A DNA stretch of 64,000 nt from CAVWDI01 sp963753725 (GCA_963753725.1 CAVWDI010000006.1:1-64000), one strand, 5' to 3'; counted from the stretch's first letter, positions 43,220-53,086 are shown. Translations and numbers: made by a program. Notes: generated by a model not told the origin, from the letters alone.

Positions 43220-44482
43220 CTAAATTGCTAATAAAGTCACAACCACAGCAGCAATTAACACCAGCAGCATTCCAGGCACCAGTGACCTTTTGAGCAGAGC
43301 TGCTCCTCCAATAAGGACAATGGCTCCCTTGGCAATCGTGTTTGCAATTGTAGCGATGACGATGGATTGGGCTGCCACGGTCATTGAAATTGTTCCGGCA
43401 TCGCTGAGCTGCGCCAGAGAGATTGTGATCGCATCTACATCCGCAAACCCTGAAAGCATACTGGAGATATAAACACCCGTGTCCCCGAAATACAATTGTG
43501 CGGCTCGTGCGACCACCAGGATCAATGCATACAACAAGCCGAATTTTATCGCTGAAACAAGATCAAATGGATTTGAAAATTCCTGGGTGTCCTTTTCAGT
43601 GGTCCTCTGACTTAAATACAGGTAAATACAATACAGCAGTCCTACCGCTCCAGCTGCAGCAATCGGTGGCCAGACAAGGTACAGAAGTTGGAGGTTCAGT
43701 ACCCCAACTTCAACTAGAACTCTGCCAAACATAACTGTCCAGGCGATCATAATCGCCAGAGTAAACGGTTTTGCTAATGAGGGCTCACGGTTGCTGCGTT
43801 CGCTGAACCCTAGAGTCACACCCGTGCTGGATACCAGCCCGCCAAGCAGACCTGTGATACCGATACCGCGTTCGGGTCCGGCAATCTTGATCGCTAAATA
43901 GCCGGCGAAATTGATCCCGGATATAAACACAACCATCAGCCAGATCCTGAACGGACTCAGCACATCGAAAGGGGGCGGTAAGTTGTTTTCCTTGGGCAGG
44001 ACAGGCAGGATCACCAGGCTGATAACAGCAAATTGAAGCGCAGCGAAGATATCCTCGCGAGTAAGCGCTTTCACCAGGCGGTCGGTTTCAATTTTTACGG
44101 ACAGAAGAACGGTTGTTGTGATACCCAGGGCTGCCGCCAGGGTCAGGTAATTCCAGTAACACAGCGCCCCAATCAGTACGGTTATCAGAATTGTAATTTC
44201 GGTGGTCAAGCCCACATGCCCAAGCATGGCATCGTTAAAATAGGCGATTGCCGAGAAAACCCCCACCATCAGCAGAACAGCCAGGAATGCAAATGAGGTT
44301 TCAAATACATCTGCAACCATAGCCGCCAAAGTGCCGACCAGAGCCATCAGGGCAAATGTACGTTCTCCAGCCAGCAAATCACGTTTCTTTTCCCGGAAGG
44401 CGTACTCACGCTGCAGACCGATCATAAAGCCTATCGCCAGCGAGATTCCGAATCGGAAGAATAAATCAGCTGATGCCATCAT
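43220..44482 (-). CDS. MgtC/SapB-DUF4010 family membrane protein
   Basis: The N-terminal ~130 residues match the MgtC/SapB domain (FRFGISLAIGFMIGLQREYA, GERTFALMALVGTLAAMVAD, GLTTEITILITVLIGALCYW). The rest (~150-420) is a DUF4010 membrane domain (VISLVILPVLPKEN, GLVSSTGVTLGFSERS, ISSMLSGFADVDAITISLAQ). About 12 helices in total. The start is the ATG at 44482 without an obvious strong site. Family members are linked to Mg2+ or general ion homeostasis. Confidence 0.88.
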   Translation of the reverse strand: MMASADLFFRFGISLAIGFMIGLQREYAFREKKRDLLAGERTFALMALVGTLAAMVADVFETSFAFLAVLLMVGVFSAIAYFNDAMLGHVGLTTEITILITVLIGALCYWNYLTLAAALGITTTVLLSVKIETDRLVKALTREDIFAALQFAVISLVILPVLPKENNLPPPFDVLSPFRIWLMVVFISGINFAGYLAIKIAGPERGIGITGLLGGLVSSTGVTLGFSERSNREPSLAKPFTLAIMIAWTVMFGRVLVEVGVLNLQLLYLVWPPIAAAGAVGLLYCIYLYLSQRTTEKDTQEFSNPFDLVSAIKFGLLYALILVVARAAQLYFGDTGVYISSMLSGFADVDAITISLAQLSDAGTISMTVAAQSIVIATIANTIAKGAIVLIGGAALLKRSLVPGMLLVLIAAVVVTLLAI

Positions 44483-44484
44483 CG

Positions 44485-44662
44485 TTACCCAAAGATTATA
44501 CCCTTTCCACAGCCTGTTTCTTGCTGGTCGGAAGCCGCATCTACGCCGGTGATCTCCTGGTACCCTTGTGCGTTCACATCTTTTACCGTTAGCGCACCTT
44601 CACTTTCAACATGGCCATTCTCACACACATATTCAATGCGGGCATCAACCACTACGAACTTA
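44485..44662 (-). pseudogene. Fragment resembling an IS256/Mutator transposase
   Basis: The minus strand reads VVVDARIEYVCENGHVESEG, ALTVKDVNAQGYQEITGVDA, then stop at 44485. The first Asp strand (DARYxxVxxxGxV), A-x-x-V-x-V-N-x-x-G-x-x-E-I-x-G are typical of IS256-type transposases. Both ends of the gene are missing. Confidence 0.5.
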
Positions 44663-44807
44663 ACTCTACACTATCAAATTACTGAAATCGCAATAAATCA
44701 GTATATAAGATACTGGTTATTTCTTTCCACTTGTCCTAATATTAACTAGAAGACAATGCTTGCCTTTATATCAGATAATCATCCAAGTTAATTATGGAGG
44801 GTTTCTC

Positions 44808-45482
44808 ATGGATAACGAATACACCCATATCTCCTTCATCCTGGACCGCACCGGCTCGATGCAGAGTATCCGCGACGATACAATCGGTGGGTTTAACGCA
44901 TTCCTGACTGAAAATAAAAATCAACCTGGAAGGATAACATTGACGCTGGTACAGTTTGACTCGCAGGATACTTATGAGGTCATCCATCAAATCACACCTC
45001 TGGATGACGTCCCTGACCTCACACATGAAACCTATGTACCGCGCGCTTCAACGCCTCTTCTAGATGCGCTCGGCCGGGGGATTAATGACCTGGAGCAGCA
45101 GCTTTCACTGTTGGAGGAAGAAATGAAACCGGCGGGCGTCGTTTATGTTGTTGTCACCGATGGGAAAGAGAATGCAAGCAGAGAATTTGGCCGGGATCAA
45201 ATTGTCAAAATGATCGCTGAAAAACAGGAGAAAGACGAATGGCAGTTCGTTTATCTGAGCGCAGATCTGGACGCCATCAACGAAGCCATTCAGCACGGAT
45301 TTCGGGACAGGTCTGTAATGGGTTTCGATAAGACATCTGTTGGTTCAAGGGCAGCATGGGATTCACTTTCGAAAAGACATAGAACATACCGGCGCGACTT
45401 ACAGAGAGGTTTTGGTTTCATCGAAGAAGACCGCCGACATCATGAAGTTGAAAAGAAGAGTAAGAAGGGATCCAATTCTTGA
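44808..45482 (+). CDS. von Willebrand factor A-domain protein
   Basis: ATG 44808 follows TGGAGGG. The 224 residues form one VWA domain: MIDAS DRTGSM (residues 11-16), the Thr in ASTPLLDALG and the Asp in VVTDGKEN. The C-terminus is basic and hydrophilic (KRHRTYRRDLQRGFGFIEED). The protein is cytoplasmic by lack of a signal. VWA proteins of this short type often bind metal-dependently to partners; the partner is unknown. Confidence 0.82.
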   Translation: MDNEYTHISFILDRTGSMQSIRDDTIGGFNAFLTENKNQPGRITLTLVQFDSQDTYEVIHQITPLDDVPDLTHETYVPRASTPLLDALGRGINDLEQQLSLLEEEMKPAGVVYVVVTDGKENASREFGRDQIVKMIAEKQEKDEWQFVYLSADLDAINEAIQHGFRDRSVMGFDKTSVGSRAAWDSLSKRHRTYRRDLQRGFGFIEEDRRHHEVEKKSKKGSNS

Positions 45483-45576
45483 GATAAGCACACTGTTGCC
45501 TAGTTCTTTTAATAAGCTGGTGGCGATCTCTATTTAACCTTCCTTTCCAGAGTATTTGAATTCCTATAAACAAAAA

Positions 45577-45610
45577 GGGATCGGTTCAGAAGCAGCCGAT
45601 CCCCTGTTTT
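45577..45610. terminator. Strong terminator between convergent genes
   Basis: GGGATCGG (45577-45584) pairs with CCGATCCC (45596-45603) and is followed by TGTTTTATTT; it is preceded by CAAAAA, so it can work in both directions. Confidence 0.85.
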
Positions 45611-45707
45611 ATTTGCCAGATAATCCCAGAAGTTTTTCCACGAATGCACCTTCTGTATAAATACCAAACCCCATAACCAGCGCTTGATTTAAAGTTAATA
45701 ATCTATG

Positions 45708-46697
45708 TTATACCTGCTCCCATTTTCCTGTATCATCGCTCTTCAACACCGCCTCAATCACCTTCATATTGGCGACCGCATCCTCGATCGGGGTAGGCAC
45801 CGCTTTATCTTCCAGCACCGCTTTCGAGAAAGCGTCTCCCTGGAGCGTGTACTGGTTGGCGATATCAAAAGTCACTTCTTCAGTCTCGCCGCCCACCGTC
45901 ACCCACAGTTTGCACGGCCGGTCGGGCGGGGCGTTGAAGGGGATCTCGATCTCGAGCCATCCTTTGGTGCCCACGATCGTTACGCGCTGGTAATCTTCGA
46001 TCTGGGTCGATACTGTGAAAGTGGCGCTTCCTTTATCGAATACCATCATACCTGAAGCGATAATGTCGGTTCCGAAGTTGGGATCATATTCCACAAGCCC
46101 TGAGACTTTAGTTGGTTCAGCGCCGTAGATGAAGCGCGCTGTGGATATGGCGTAGCAGCCGATATCTAACATCCCGCCTCCGCCGATGTCGGCAATGTTG
46201 CGGATATTATTTGGATCGTCGTTGAAGTATGAAAAGAAGGTTTGGATTGTACGCAGTTCGCCGATCACACCGCTTTGCACCTGTTCACGGGCGTAAATCC
46301 ACTGCGGGTGAAAACGGTACATGAAGGCTTCCATCACTTTCAGCTTTGGGTGGGCTCTGGCGGCATCTACCAATTCCTGCCCTTCAGCGGAGGTCATGGC
46401 GATCGGCTTTTCACACAAGACGTGTTTTCCTGCCTGGATGGCTTTGAGCGACCAGGGGATATGCAGGTGGTTGGGCAGCGGGTTGTAGACCGCCTCAATT
46501 TCAGGGTCGTCTAAAAGTTCCTGGTAGGAACCATAAGCTTTGGGAATGCCCAGTCGGTCTGCCTCAGACCTGGCAGCTTCCAGATTGCGGGAAGAAATGG
46601 CCGTGATTTCGCAGTATTCACCTTGCTGCATGGCAGGGATAACCTGTTTGGTTCCGATCAAGGCGGTGCTGATAATGCCCCATTTGACTTTGCTCAT
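45708..46697 (-). CDS. Gfo/Idh/MocA-family NAD(P)-dependent oxidoreductase
   Basis: Start MSKVKWGIISTALIGTKQVI at 46697, with AAGGAGAAA upstream; an in-frame extension to 46718 is less likely. The Rossmann domain shows AISSRNLEAARSEADRLGI, VYNPLPNHLHIPWSLKAIQA and the catalytic CEKPIAM. The C-terminal alpha/beta domain has MLDIGCYAISTARFIYGAEP. Length (330 aa) is typical. These enzymes oxidise sugars or sugar-like substrates; the specific one is unknown. Confidence 0.92.
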   Translation of the reverse strand: MSKVKWGIISTALIGTKQVIPAMQQGEYCEITAISSRNLEAARSEADRLGIPKAYGSYQELLDDPEIEAVYNPLPNHLHIPWSLKAIQAGKHVLCEKPIAMTSAEGQELVDAARAHPKLKVMEAFMYRFHPQWIYAREQVQSGVIGELRTIQTFFSYFNDDPNNIRNIADIGGGGMLDIGCYAISTARFIYGAEPTKVSGLVEYDPNFGTDIIASGMMVFDKGSATFTVSTQIEDYQRVTIVGTKGWLEIEIPFNAPPDRPCKLWVTVGGETEEVTFDIANQYTLQGDAFSKAVLEDKAVPTPIEDAVANMKVIEAVLKSDDTGKWEQV

Positions 46698-46867
46698 TTT
46701 TATTATTTCTCCTTCCAATGGATTTGGTTATTCGCTTAACGTTTTACCATACTTTTGAAGAAAAAACTGGCAGGATGAATATTAATTGAACCGAAAAACA
46801 TTTATAATGAGGTGAAAGCAAACAAACGTTTCATCTGCATTCTGTAAATAACTTTTAATTTCCATAA

Positions 46868-48472
46868 ATGAAAGCTTTTCGTTTTGAGCCACAGCTAACT
46901 GAAGAGGGGTGTACGTATCAACTTATACCGCCGTCAAATCGTGTAAAAATATTTACCAACCGATTAACGGGCATCCTGTTTTTTCTGATGACCATTCTGA
47001 TTTTATTCAATTTTGGTGCGCTGGTATGGGCGGCTGGGGAGCTGTTCCCGGGTGAAATCCCGCCGGATGATTTCCGCATCACTCACATGGGACCGGACGG
47101 GGATACAACTTATCTAGCTGTGGACTCGGCCGCGGTTTACAACTCGCAGCGTGACCATTTCCTGGTGGTGTGGCAGGGCAGTCTGCAAAATTCATCGTTT
47201 AATCCCAGAGAAACGGAAATATTTTGCCAGTTGATAAACGGCGCCACGGGCTCACTAATTGGAAATATGAAGCGCGTCAGCTTCATGGGGTTGGATGGGG
47301 ACAATCGCTATAAGGCTTTGCGACCCGCGCTGGCCTACAATCCTTTGCGGGATGATTTCCTGGTGGTTTGGGAAGGAAATGAAAGCACCACCATACCTAA
47401 CCGGGACGAATACGAAATCTGGGGACAGCGTCTGACTTATAATAATTTTGGCGCTCTGGTATTAATCGGGAACGAACTGCGTATCAGCAGCATGGGCCCG
47501 GACGGGAATGCCGCTTACCGACCGTTTCGTCCCGTTGTTGCTTACAACCCGGACGAAGACCGGTACCTGGTCGTGTGGGACAGCGATGTGGACATGGCTC
47601 CGCTCGTTAACGATGAATACGAGATATTTGGACAGGAGATGGAATATAACAGTGATGTTCTGACCGAATTGGGTAGTGATTTCCGCATCAGTGTAATGGG
47701 TCCTGATGGTGATCCAAACAGCGATGCGCTCAGTCCTGATATCGCCTTCAATAAAGCTAAAGGGGAATATCTGGTCGTTTGGAGCGGGAACGAGGATCCA
47801 GCAAAAGAAGATTTTGAAATATGGGGCCGCCTCATCCTGGCAGGCGGTTCATTTGACGCCCAGCAGAAAATTAGCGATATGGGTCCCGTGGGCGAGACTG
47901 GTTTCTTTGCGAATGATCCTGCCCTGGTTTACAACCCGGACGCTGAGGAATGGTTGGTCGTATGGGAAGGGAACCAGGCCCTTCCGGCTGAAAACGAGAT
48001 CTATGGACAGGTTTTGGGCTACACGGCTGGCGGGATATTAACCCAGAAGGGAAGAGATGATTTGCGCATCAGCGATATGGGGCCTGACTGGTATCCGTCC
48101 AACTATGCCTCGGTCCCCAAAGTGGATTATGACCCGGGGAAGAAGAATTACCTGGTTGTGTGGTACGGCTATGATGGATGGGGGACTTCAGCTAATGTGG
48201 AGAATGAGATATTTGGCCAGCTAATTGATGGTTTAACGAGAGCCGAGGTTGGGTATAACGATTTTCCATTGAGCGATATGGGACCTGAAGGTGATGGTGA
48301 TTATTCGGCCAGCAGCCCTGCGCTTGCTTTCTCAAACAAATCTAAAAACTTCCTGATTACATGGCAGGGGAATGATGACAGGCCTTCTCTCGAAAAAAAC
48401 GAAATCGAAATTTTCGGCCAACGCTATGAGATCAACCTGGCATTATTTTTACCGCTCGTCGTTAAAAAATAG
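46868..48472 (+). CDS. Exported seven-repeat (probable beta-propeller) protein
   Basis: The 534-residue protein has a membrane/signal helix at ~34-54 (GILFFLMTILILFNFGALVW). Seven repeats of ~60-70 residues follow. Each has RIS-x-MGPDG near its start, then PALAYNP-x-DDFLVVWEG, then E-I-x-GQ. The last seven residues before the end (LFLPLVVKK) form the hydrophobic C-terminal tail seen on other exported proteins here. Seven such repeats would fit a seven-bladed propeller. A second protein of the same type lies at 55569-56954. Function unknown; likely surface-exposed. Confidence 0.7.
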   Translation: MKAFRFEPQLTEEGCTYQLIPPSNRVKIFTNRLTGILFFLMTILILFNFGALVWAAGELFPGEIPPDDFRITHMGPDGDTTYLAVDSAAVYNSQRDHFLVVWQGSLQNSSFNPRETEIFCQLINGATGSLIGNMKRVSFMGLDGDNRYKALRPALAYNPLRDDFLVVWEGNESTTIPNRDEYEIWGQRLTYNNFGALVLIGNELRISSMGPDGNAAYRPFRPVVAYNPDEDRYLVVWDSDVDMAPLVNDEYEIFGQEMEYNSDVLTELGSDFRISVMGPDGDPNSDALSPDIAFNKAKGEYLVVWSGNEDPAKEDFEIWGRLILAGGSFDAQQKISDMGPVGETGFFANDPALVYNPDAEEWLVVWEGNQALPAENEIYGQVLGYTAGGILTQKGRDDLRISDMGPDWYPSNYASVPKVDYDPGKKNYLVVWYGYDGWGTSANVENEIFGQLIDGLTRAEVGYNDFPLSDMGPEGDGDYSASSPALAFSNKSKNFLITWQGNDDRPSLEKNEIEIFGQRYEINLALFLPLVVKK

Positions 48473-48612
48473 CAGACTTTTATTCTCATCCAATTCTTAC
48501 CCACGATTAAATAATTCTTGGTAAAATAAAGATAAATAAGGTCGGAAATGTTGTGTTAAAAATCCTTATCCGACAATGTCAATGAATATCACAAACCAAA
48601 GGAGAAACAATT

Positions 48613-48882
48613 ATGGCAATTTTATTAGTTCAGCATCAGGTAAAGGACTACGAAACATGGAAAAGTGAATTTGATGCTTTTTCCGATATGCGCACATCCA
48701 GTGGCGAACTCGGCAATAAGATTTACCGCGATGCAAGCAACCCCAACAGCTTAACGGTAGTAAACACCTGGGATACGCATGAAAATGCCCAAAAATTTGC
48801 CCAATCCCCCGAACTGAAGGCGGCCATGGAAAAAGCCGGTGTAGAGGGACCGCCAAGTGTTTCCTTCCTGAACGAAGCATAA
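48613..48882 (+). CDS. Small ABM/dimeric alpha-beta barrel protein
   Basis: The 89-residue protein reads VQHQVKDYETWKSEFDAFSD, YRDASNPNSLTVVNTWDTHE, AQKFAQSPELKAAMEKAGVE, the pattern of antibiotic-biosynthesis-monooxygenase-like ferredoxin folds. AAAGGAGAAAC precedes ATG 48613. Specific activity unknown. Confidence 0.75.
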   Translation: MAILLVQHQVKDYETWKSEFDAFSDMRTSSGELGNKIYRDASNPNSLTVVNTWDTHENAQKFAQSPELKAAMEKAGVEGPPSVSFLNEA

Positions 48883-49208
48883 CCGAAATATTATTTCTTC
48901 GCTTGAACTATGCCCTTCCTGATCTCAGGTGGGGCTATTTATTTTAATCAAAAATCAATTATGGCAAAGCTCAGCTTATCACTGACCGCCTATATCCGCC
49001 TTTTTTTAAAAATACTATTGATGGATAATTAATAGAAAAATCTGGATTTTATTACTTATGGTACGGCTTGTGGGGATCATTGAGCAAAGTTTGGCATAAA
49101 ATCCGCAACAGATATTATTGTGTAATTGAAGTATCAATACACACAATCGATTGATGAAACGGGAGCCAGACCATACCAATAAAAATTTCGCATTTTATTA
49201 TATTATGT

Positions 49209-51941
49209 GTGGGGGTATTGATTTTCGCATCACTGCCTTTCCTGCGCCCGCCTGAAGCGGGCGGTATGAGCATAAATTCAGGTTTAAGACTGGGTGGTGA
49301 GGCAAATATTGAAATCCAGGCGCGTGCCCTGCTTGAAGATAAGATTGGGGAGACAAGCGAAAACTCGTATTCACTGCCGCGCCGGACAAAATTAGCTGCG
49401 GTGAATGTCTCCGGTGAGCGTATCACGGTCGATTTTGTGCTCCCTCCGGAATATATCAGGGACACATTTGACGCGGCAGGCAGCGACGTCATTAACAAGG
49501 CGGTGGTTGAAACGCTGCTGCCGTTAGGTTTACGTGAATTTCAGGTGCGGGCGGCGGATGAAAATGGGGTTTTCCTCCCGCTGTCTGATCTACTGCCCGA
49601 AGTAAAAGTGAGCGCACAGGCTTCACCCGAAAGTTCTGATCCAGTAACTTCAATCCCGGGTCCACTGCCCGGTACACCAAACGGCGCTCCCCTTACCATA
49701 GGTGACCAGCCGGATGGCGCTTTATCCGGCAAGACGGTCTGGCTGAGCGCCGGTCATGGATGGATTTGGACTGGCATACGTTGGGTAACCCAACGACCGA
49801 ACACACACGGAATTGTGGAGGATTTTTCCAACGCCGAAGCGGTCAATTATTACCTGGCGCGCTATCTATGGAACGCCGGGGCGGATGTGCGCCTTGTGCG
49901 CGAGCGCTCGCATAATGAAATCGAGATCATCGTGGACAACGACCAGGGACCTCCGGGATATACTGAGACCGGTCAATTCAGCTCTAGTTCCTCCAGTGGT
50001 TATGAGGGCGGTTCCTATCGGTACGCGCTTTCAGCGGAGAGCGAGAGCGCATCCGCCACTTGGAGACCGGACCTTCCGAAAGCAGGTTTTTATCCGGTGT
50101 GGATCTGGTACCGGTATAACGTAAACCGGGCAGCCGAGGCGCGCTACCAGATATATCATGCGGGTGGAAAAACAGAGGTCATCATCTCGCAAGAAGTTCA
50201 CGGCGATACATGGCGTTATCTGGGGGAATTTTATTTCGAAGCCGGCACAGCTGGATATATTACGCTGACCAACCAGTCTTCCGATCCAGGACAGGCCATC
50301 ATTGCGGATACGGTGCGTTTCGGAGGCGGGATGGGCAGCATAGATCGCGGCAAGGGGGTCAGCGGAAAGCCACGCTGGGAGGAAGCCGCGCGTTATTATG
50401 CCCAATACATGGGCTTCCCTATGGATGAATCGATCAATGATGTGATTGTGCGCCCGCTGTATGCGGAATGGGAAAAATCCAAAGGATACCCGCAGGAGGA
50501 AGGCGTTTTTATCTCGTGGCATACCAACTGCTGCAATAAGTCGGGAACCCTGTCCTTTACCCATAGTTTTCAACCCACTCCCGGCAGCATTAAACTGCAG
50601 TCAAACGTGCATAGTGAGCTGGTCAGGGTATTGAGAGCCGGCTGGGACCCGGACTGGCAGGACCAAGGCCAGCTGAAAGCCGATTTTGGGGAAGTGCGCG
50701 AGCTGTCTACCATGCCGGGTGTGCTGCTGGAAGTGGCTTACCACGACACGGAGCAGCCTGGCGACGCTGATGATCTAAAAGAGCCGCGTTTCCGGCAGAT
50801 GGCGGCACGCGGGGTGTACCAGGGGATCGTAAAATACTTCGCTGAGGTGGATGGACTACCACCAAAAATTATCCCAGAAACTCCCACGCATCTGACTGCC
50901 AGGAACAGCGCATCCGGGAGGGCATTATTGAGCTGGGAGGCTCCGGCAGAAGGGGGTGTGAGCAGCGCTGAAGCGGCATTTTACAAGGTATACCGGAGTG
51001 GAAACGGTCGCGGCTTCGACAGCGGCGTTACAACCAACGAACCATTTTACACGGTAAATGATCTGCTGCCGGGATCGCTGAACTTCTTCCGGGTGACAGC
51101 CCTTAATGCGGGCGGCGAATCTTTTCCCTCCAAGGTGGTGGCGCTGAGAACGCCTCGTTCATGGAGCGCTGTTCCCTTCCTGATCGTGGATGGTTTCGAC
51201 CGGCTGGATAAAGATAGTATGCTGCGCGAGCGTGAGGATGGTTCGCTGGACAGCGTATACCGTATGCCGCTGGAACAGATGGACCGCAGTGATTATATCG
51301 TTGAGCATGCTCAGGCGCTGCATTCTTGCGGTTACGCTTTCGACAGTGCGCTGAACGAGGCCCTCGAAGATGGTTCTGTCGAAATGGCTGATTATGCCGC
51401 GCTTGACTGGTTTGTGGGGGAAGATGCGCAGGTTGATCGATCGCTCAGCAAGGTGGAGAGGGCTTCCCTGCAGGAATATCTGGATGCTGGCAGAAATTTG
51501 CTCATATCTGGCTCGGAGTTAGGCTGGGACCTGGCAAGACCTGGAGGGGGAGAAGATGAGGATTTTTACAAGCAGTATTTGAAGTCAGAATTTGTGGGTA
51601 CGGATGCCGGAACTTATTATTTCAAAGGCGGGCCGGCGGACTTGTTCAGCGGTTTATCCGGGGATTTTGATGACAGCAGCCACGGGTTTTACGATGTGGA
51701 CAAACCGGACAGGTTAGCAGCCAATGGCGGCTCGCAAGCTGTGCTCGAATACCTGTGGGGCATAGGGGATGATGCCGCGCTCGCCTATAAAGATGAATTT
51801 GGACTAGTATATTTTGGGTTTCCTCTGGAAACTGTGATCGATTCACAGGTGCGGAGTCAACTGATTTGCCAGGCTGCTGAGTATTTGATAGGTCCTGCCG
51901 TGAGCGAACTTTATTTGCCAGCGATTGTGTTTGATGATTAA
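49209..51941 (+). CDS. Exported N-acetylmuramoyl-L-alanine amidase-like protein with inserted golvesin-like domain
   Basis: Zinc-ligand motifs of Amidase_3 enzymes are present: H in WLSAGHGW, E in HGIVEDFSNAEA, H in ISWHTNC and E in GVLLEVAYHD. Between the second and third lies a golvesin/xanthan-lyase-like beta domain (about 240-375; ETGQFSSSSSSGYEGG ... RPDLPKAGFYPVWIWYRYN ... AIIADTVRFGGG). A fibronectin-III-like region (~560-650) and a Rossmann-like C-terminal part follow, ending SELYLPAIVFDD. The signal peptide probably starts upstream of GTG 49209 (frame open from 49158 with ISHFIILCVGVLIFASLP) but no ATG is in frame. 910+ aa. Confidence 0.78.
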   Translation: MGVLIFASLPFLRPPEAGGMSINSGLRLGGEANIEIQARALLEDKIGETSENSYSLPRRTKLAAVNVSGERITVDFVLPPEYIRDTFDAAGSDVINKAVVETLLPLGLREFQVRAADENGVFLPLSDLLPEVKVSAQASPESSDPVTSIPGPLPGTPNGAPLTIGDQPDGALSGKTVWLSAGHGWIWTGIRWVTQRPNTHGIVEDFSNAEAVNYYLARYLWNAGADVRLVRERSHNEIEIIVDNDQGPPGYTETGQFSSSSSSGYEGGSYRYALSAESESASATWRPDLPKAGFYPVWIWYRYNVNRAAEARYQIYHAGGKTEVIISQEVHGDTWRYLGEFYFEAGTAGYITLTNQSSDPGQAIIADTVRFGGGMGSIDRGKGVSGKPRWEEAARYYAQYMGFPMDESINDVIVRPLYAEWEKSKGYPQEEGVFISWHTNCCNKSGTLSFTHSFQPTPGSIKLQSNVHSELVRVLRAGWDPDWQDQGQLKADFGEVRELSTMPGVLLEVAYHDTEQPGDADDLKEPRFRQMAARGVYQGIVKYFAEVDGLPPKIIPETPTHLTARNSASGRALLSWEAPAEGGVSSAEAAFYKVYRSGNGRGFDSGVTTNEPFYTVNDLLPGSLNFFRVTALNAGGESFPSKVVALRTPRSWSAVPFLIVDGFDRLDKDSMLREREDGSLDSVYRMPLEQMDRSDYIVEHAQALHSCGYAFDSALNEALEDGSVEMADYAALDWFVGEDAQVDRSLSKVERASLQEYLDAGRNLLISGSELGWDLARPGGGEDEDFYKQYLKSEFVGTDAGTYYFKGGPADLFSGLSGDFDDSSHGFYDVDKPDRLAANGGSQAVLEYLWGIGDDAALAYKDEFGLVYFGFPLETVIDSQVRSQLICQAAEYLIGPAVSELYLPAIVFDD

Positions 51942-52035
51942 GGACTGGCAGTCCTAGTCGATTAATTCAATTCGAGTAGAATTTTCACCCCGTCATTTCG
52001 AAACCCGTTCAATAATTCCCAGGACTGCCAGTCCT
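51941..52035. repeat. Pair of inverted 15-bp near-palindromes
   Basis: AGGACTGGCAGTCCT (51941-51955) and its reverse complement AGGACTGCCAGTCCT (52021-52035) flank a 65-bp spacer. Each is itself nearly self-complementary. The first overlaps the amidase stop codon and may act in termination. Confidence 0.6.
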
Positions 52036-52051
52036 ATAACTGCTTAAATGA

Positions 52052-52079
52052 AACAGGGCAGCAAATTTGCTGCCCTGTT
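52052..52079 (-). terminator. Terminator of the cold-shock gene
   Basis: A perfect 28-bp palindrome: AACAGGGCAGCAAA followed directly by its reverse complement TTTGCTGCCCTGTT. On the minus strand it lies 27 bp after the cspA-like stop and can serve both directions. Confidence 0.8.
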
Positions 52080-52105
52080 ATTATGGGTGTGATTTAGTTA
52101 TCGCT

Positions 52106-52315
52106 CTAGATAGCTACAACTTCTTGGGCCTGGGGGCCTTTTTCACCCTGAGTGACGATAAATTCCACGCGTTGACCTTCGTCAAGGTTGCGGAAACCAT
52201 CGCCGACAATGGCACTGAAATGGACGAATACATCTTCGCCGGAATCGCGCTCGATGAATCCGTAGCCCTTAGAGCCGTTGAACCATTTCACCACGCCTTG
52301 TTCTTTCTCGGACAT
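52106..52315 (-). CDS. cspA: Cold-shock protein (CspA family)
   Basis: The 69-residue protein has the full cold-shock fold with RNP1 KGYGFIER and RNP2 VFVHFSAI, plus GVVKWFNGSKGYGF at the start and GPQAQEVV at the end. AAAGGAG lies upstream of ATG 52315 on the minus strand. It binds single-stranded nucleic acid and acts as an RNA chaperone. Monocistronic. Confidence 0.95.
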   Translation of the reverse strand: MSEKEQGVVKWFNGSKGYGFIERDSGEDVFVHFSAIVGDGFRNLDEGQRVEFIVTQGEKGPQAQEVVAI

Positions 52316-52714
52316 GATTTGGAACTCCTTTCGTAAATTTTGTTGCTTGGGTTATACATGGGTTCCAAATCAAAAGAGGTCAATCTTTCTATCTAGAACT
52401 TCTGAAATCCAGCAGTCAATTTTAACATGGTAACCTTTGAGATGTCAACTGTCTATATCTAATACTAATGTTAATATCACATTAATAACAGATCCTGCCG
52501 GCAAACTGGAGGCATAGTTAAAATTGATCTATCAAAAAGAAGCCCACATAGGGTTATCGAGTTTATCCCGGCATCTTGACCACGGCAAGTTTTACCCCTA
52601 AAATGAGATATATATTAATACCAGGTTCCTAAAACCTGTGGTTGGAGAATTAATTCAAATCCTCACCTTTATATCATCCGAACTTGTGATTTCGTATCCA
52701 AAGGAGAGCTGTAT
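52316..52714. other. Intergenic, 399 bp, divergent promoter region
   Basis: Lies between the minus-strand cspA-like gene and a plus-strand membrane protein. No gene is seen. The cspA side may hold a long leader. AAAGGAGAGC precedes 52715. Confidence 0.5.
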
Positions 52715-53086
52715 ATGTCGAAATTACTGAAAAGCACCTTCGCAATTCACACATTTGTCGCGCTTGTATTTGGCGCCGCTCTACTCCTGGTCCCGGGGCG
52801 GACGTTGGACTTATTCAGTTGGGAGCCGCAAGATGCGCTGATAACGCGCTTATTTGGCGCGGCGCTGCTGGCTTTTGCCTGGAGTTCGTTCCGCGGTTGG
52901 CAGTCGGATTCGTTCGAGCAGGTAGCTGTCCTGGTCGAAATGGAGACCGTCTTTACAGTATTTGGCTGTGTCGGATTGCTGCGCCATTTGTTGAAAGGCG
53001 TATATCCGCCGATCGTATACGTGGTTTTCGTCCTGCTGCTGATATTCGCAGTCCTGTGGGTGATTAACCTGGTCAGGAGAAAATAG
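52715..53086 (+). CDS. Hypothetical four-helix membrane protein
   Basis: The 123 residues contain four hydrophobic helices (~10-28, ~44-60, ~70-90 with acidic VEMETVF, ~97-118) and a basic C-terminus (VRRK). The pattern (LVPGRTLDLFSWEPQDALIT, LFGAALLAFAWSSFRGWQSD) is like DUF4345-type proteins. AAAGGAG at a good distance. Function unknown. Confidence 0.65.
   Translation: MSKLLKSTFAIHTFVALVFGAALLLVPGRTLDLFSWEPQDALITRLFGAALLAFAWSSFRGWQSDSFEQVAVLVEMETVFTVFGCVGLLRHLLKGVYPPIVYVVFVLLLIFAVLWVINLVRRK

Noticed and set aside
50031..50573. 180-residue minus-strand ORF inside the amidase gene
   Set aside because: Antisense shadow of a clearly coding region; no motif.
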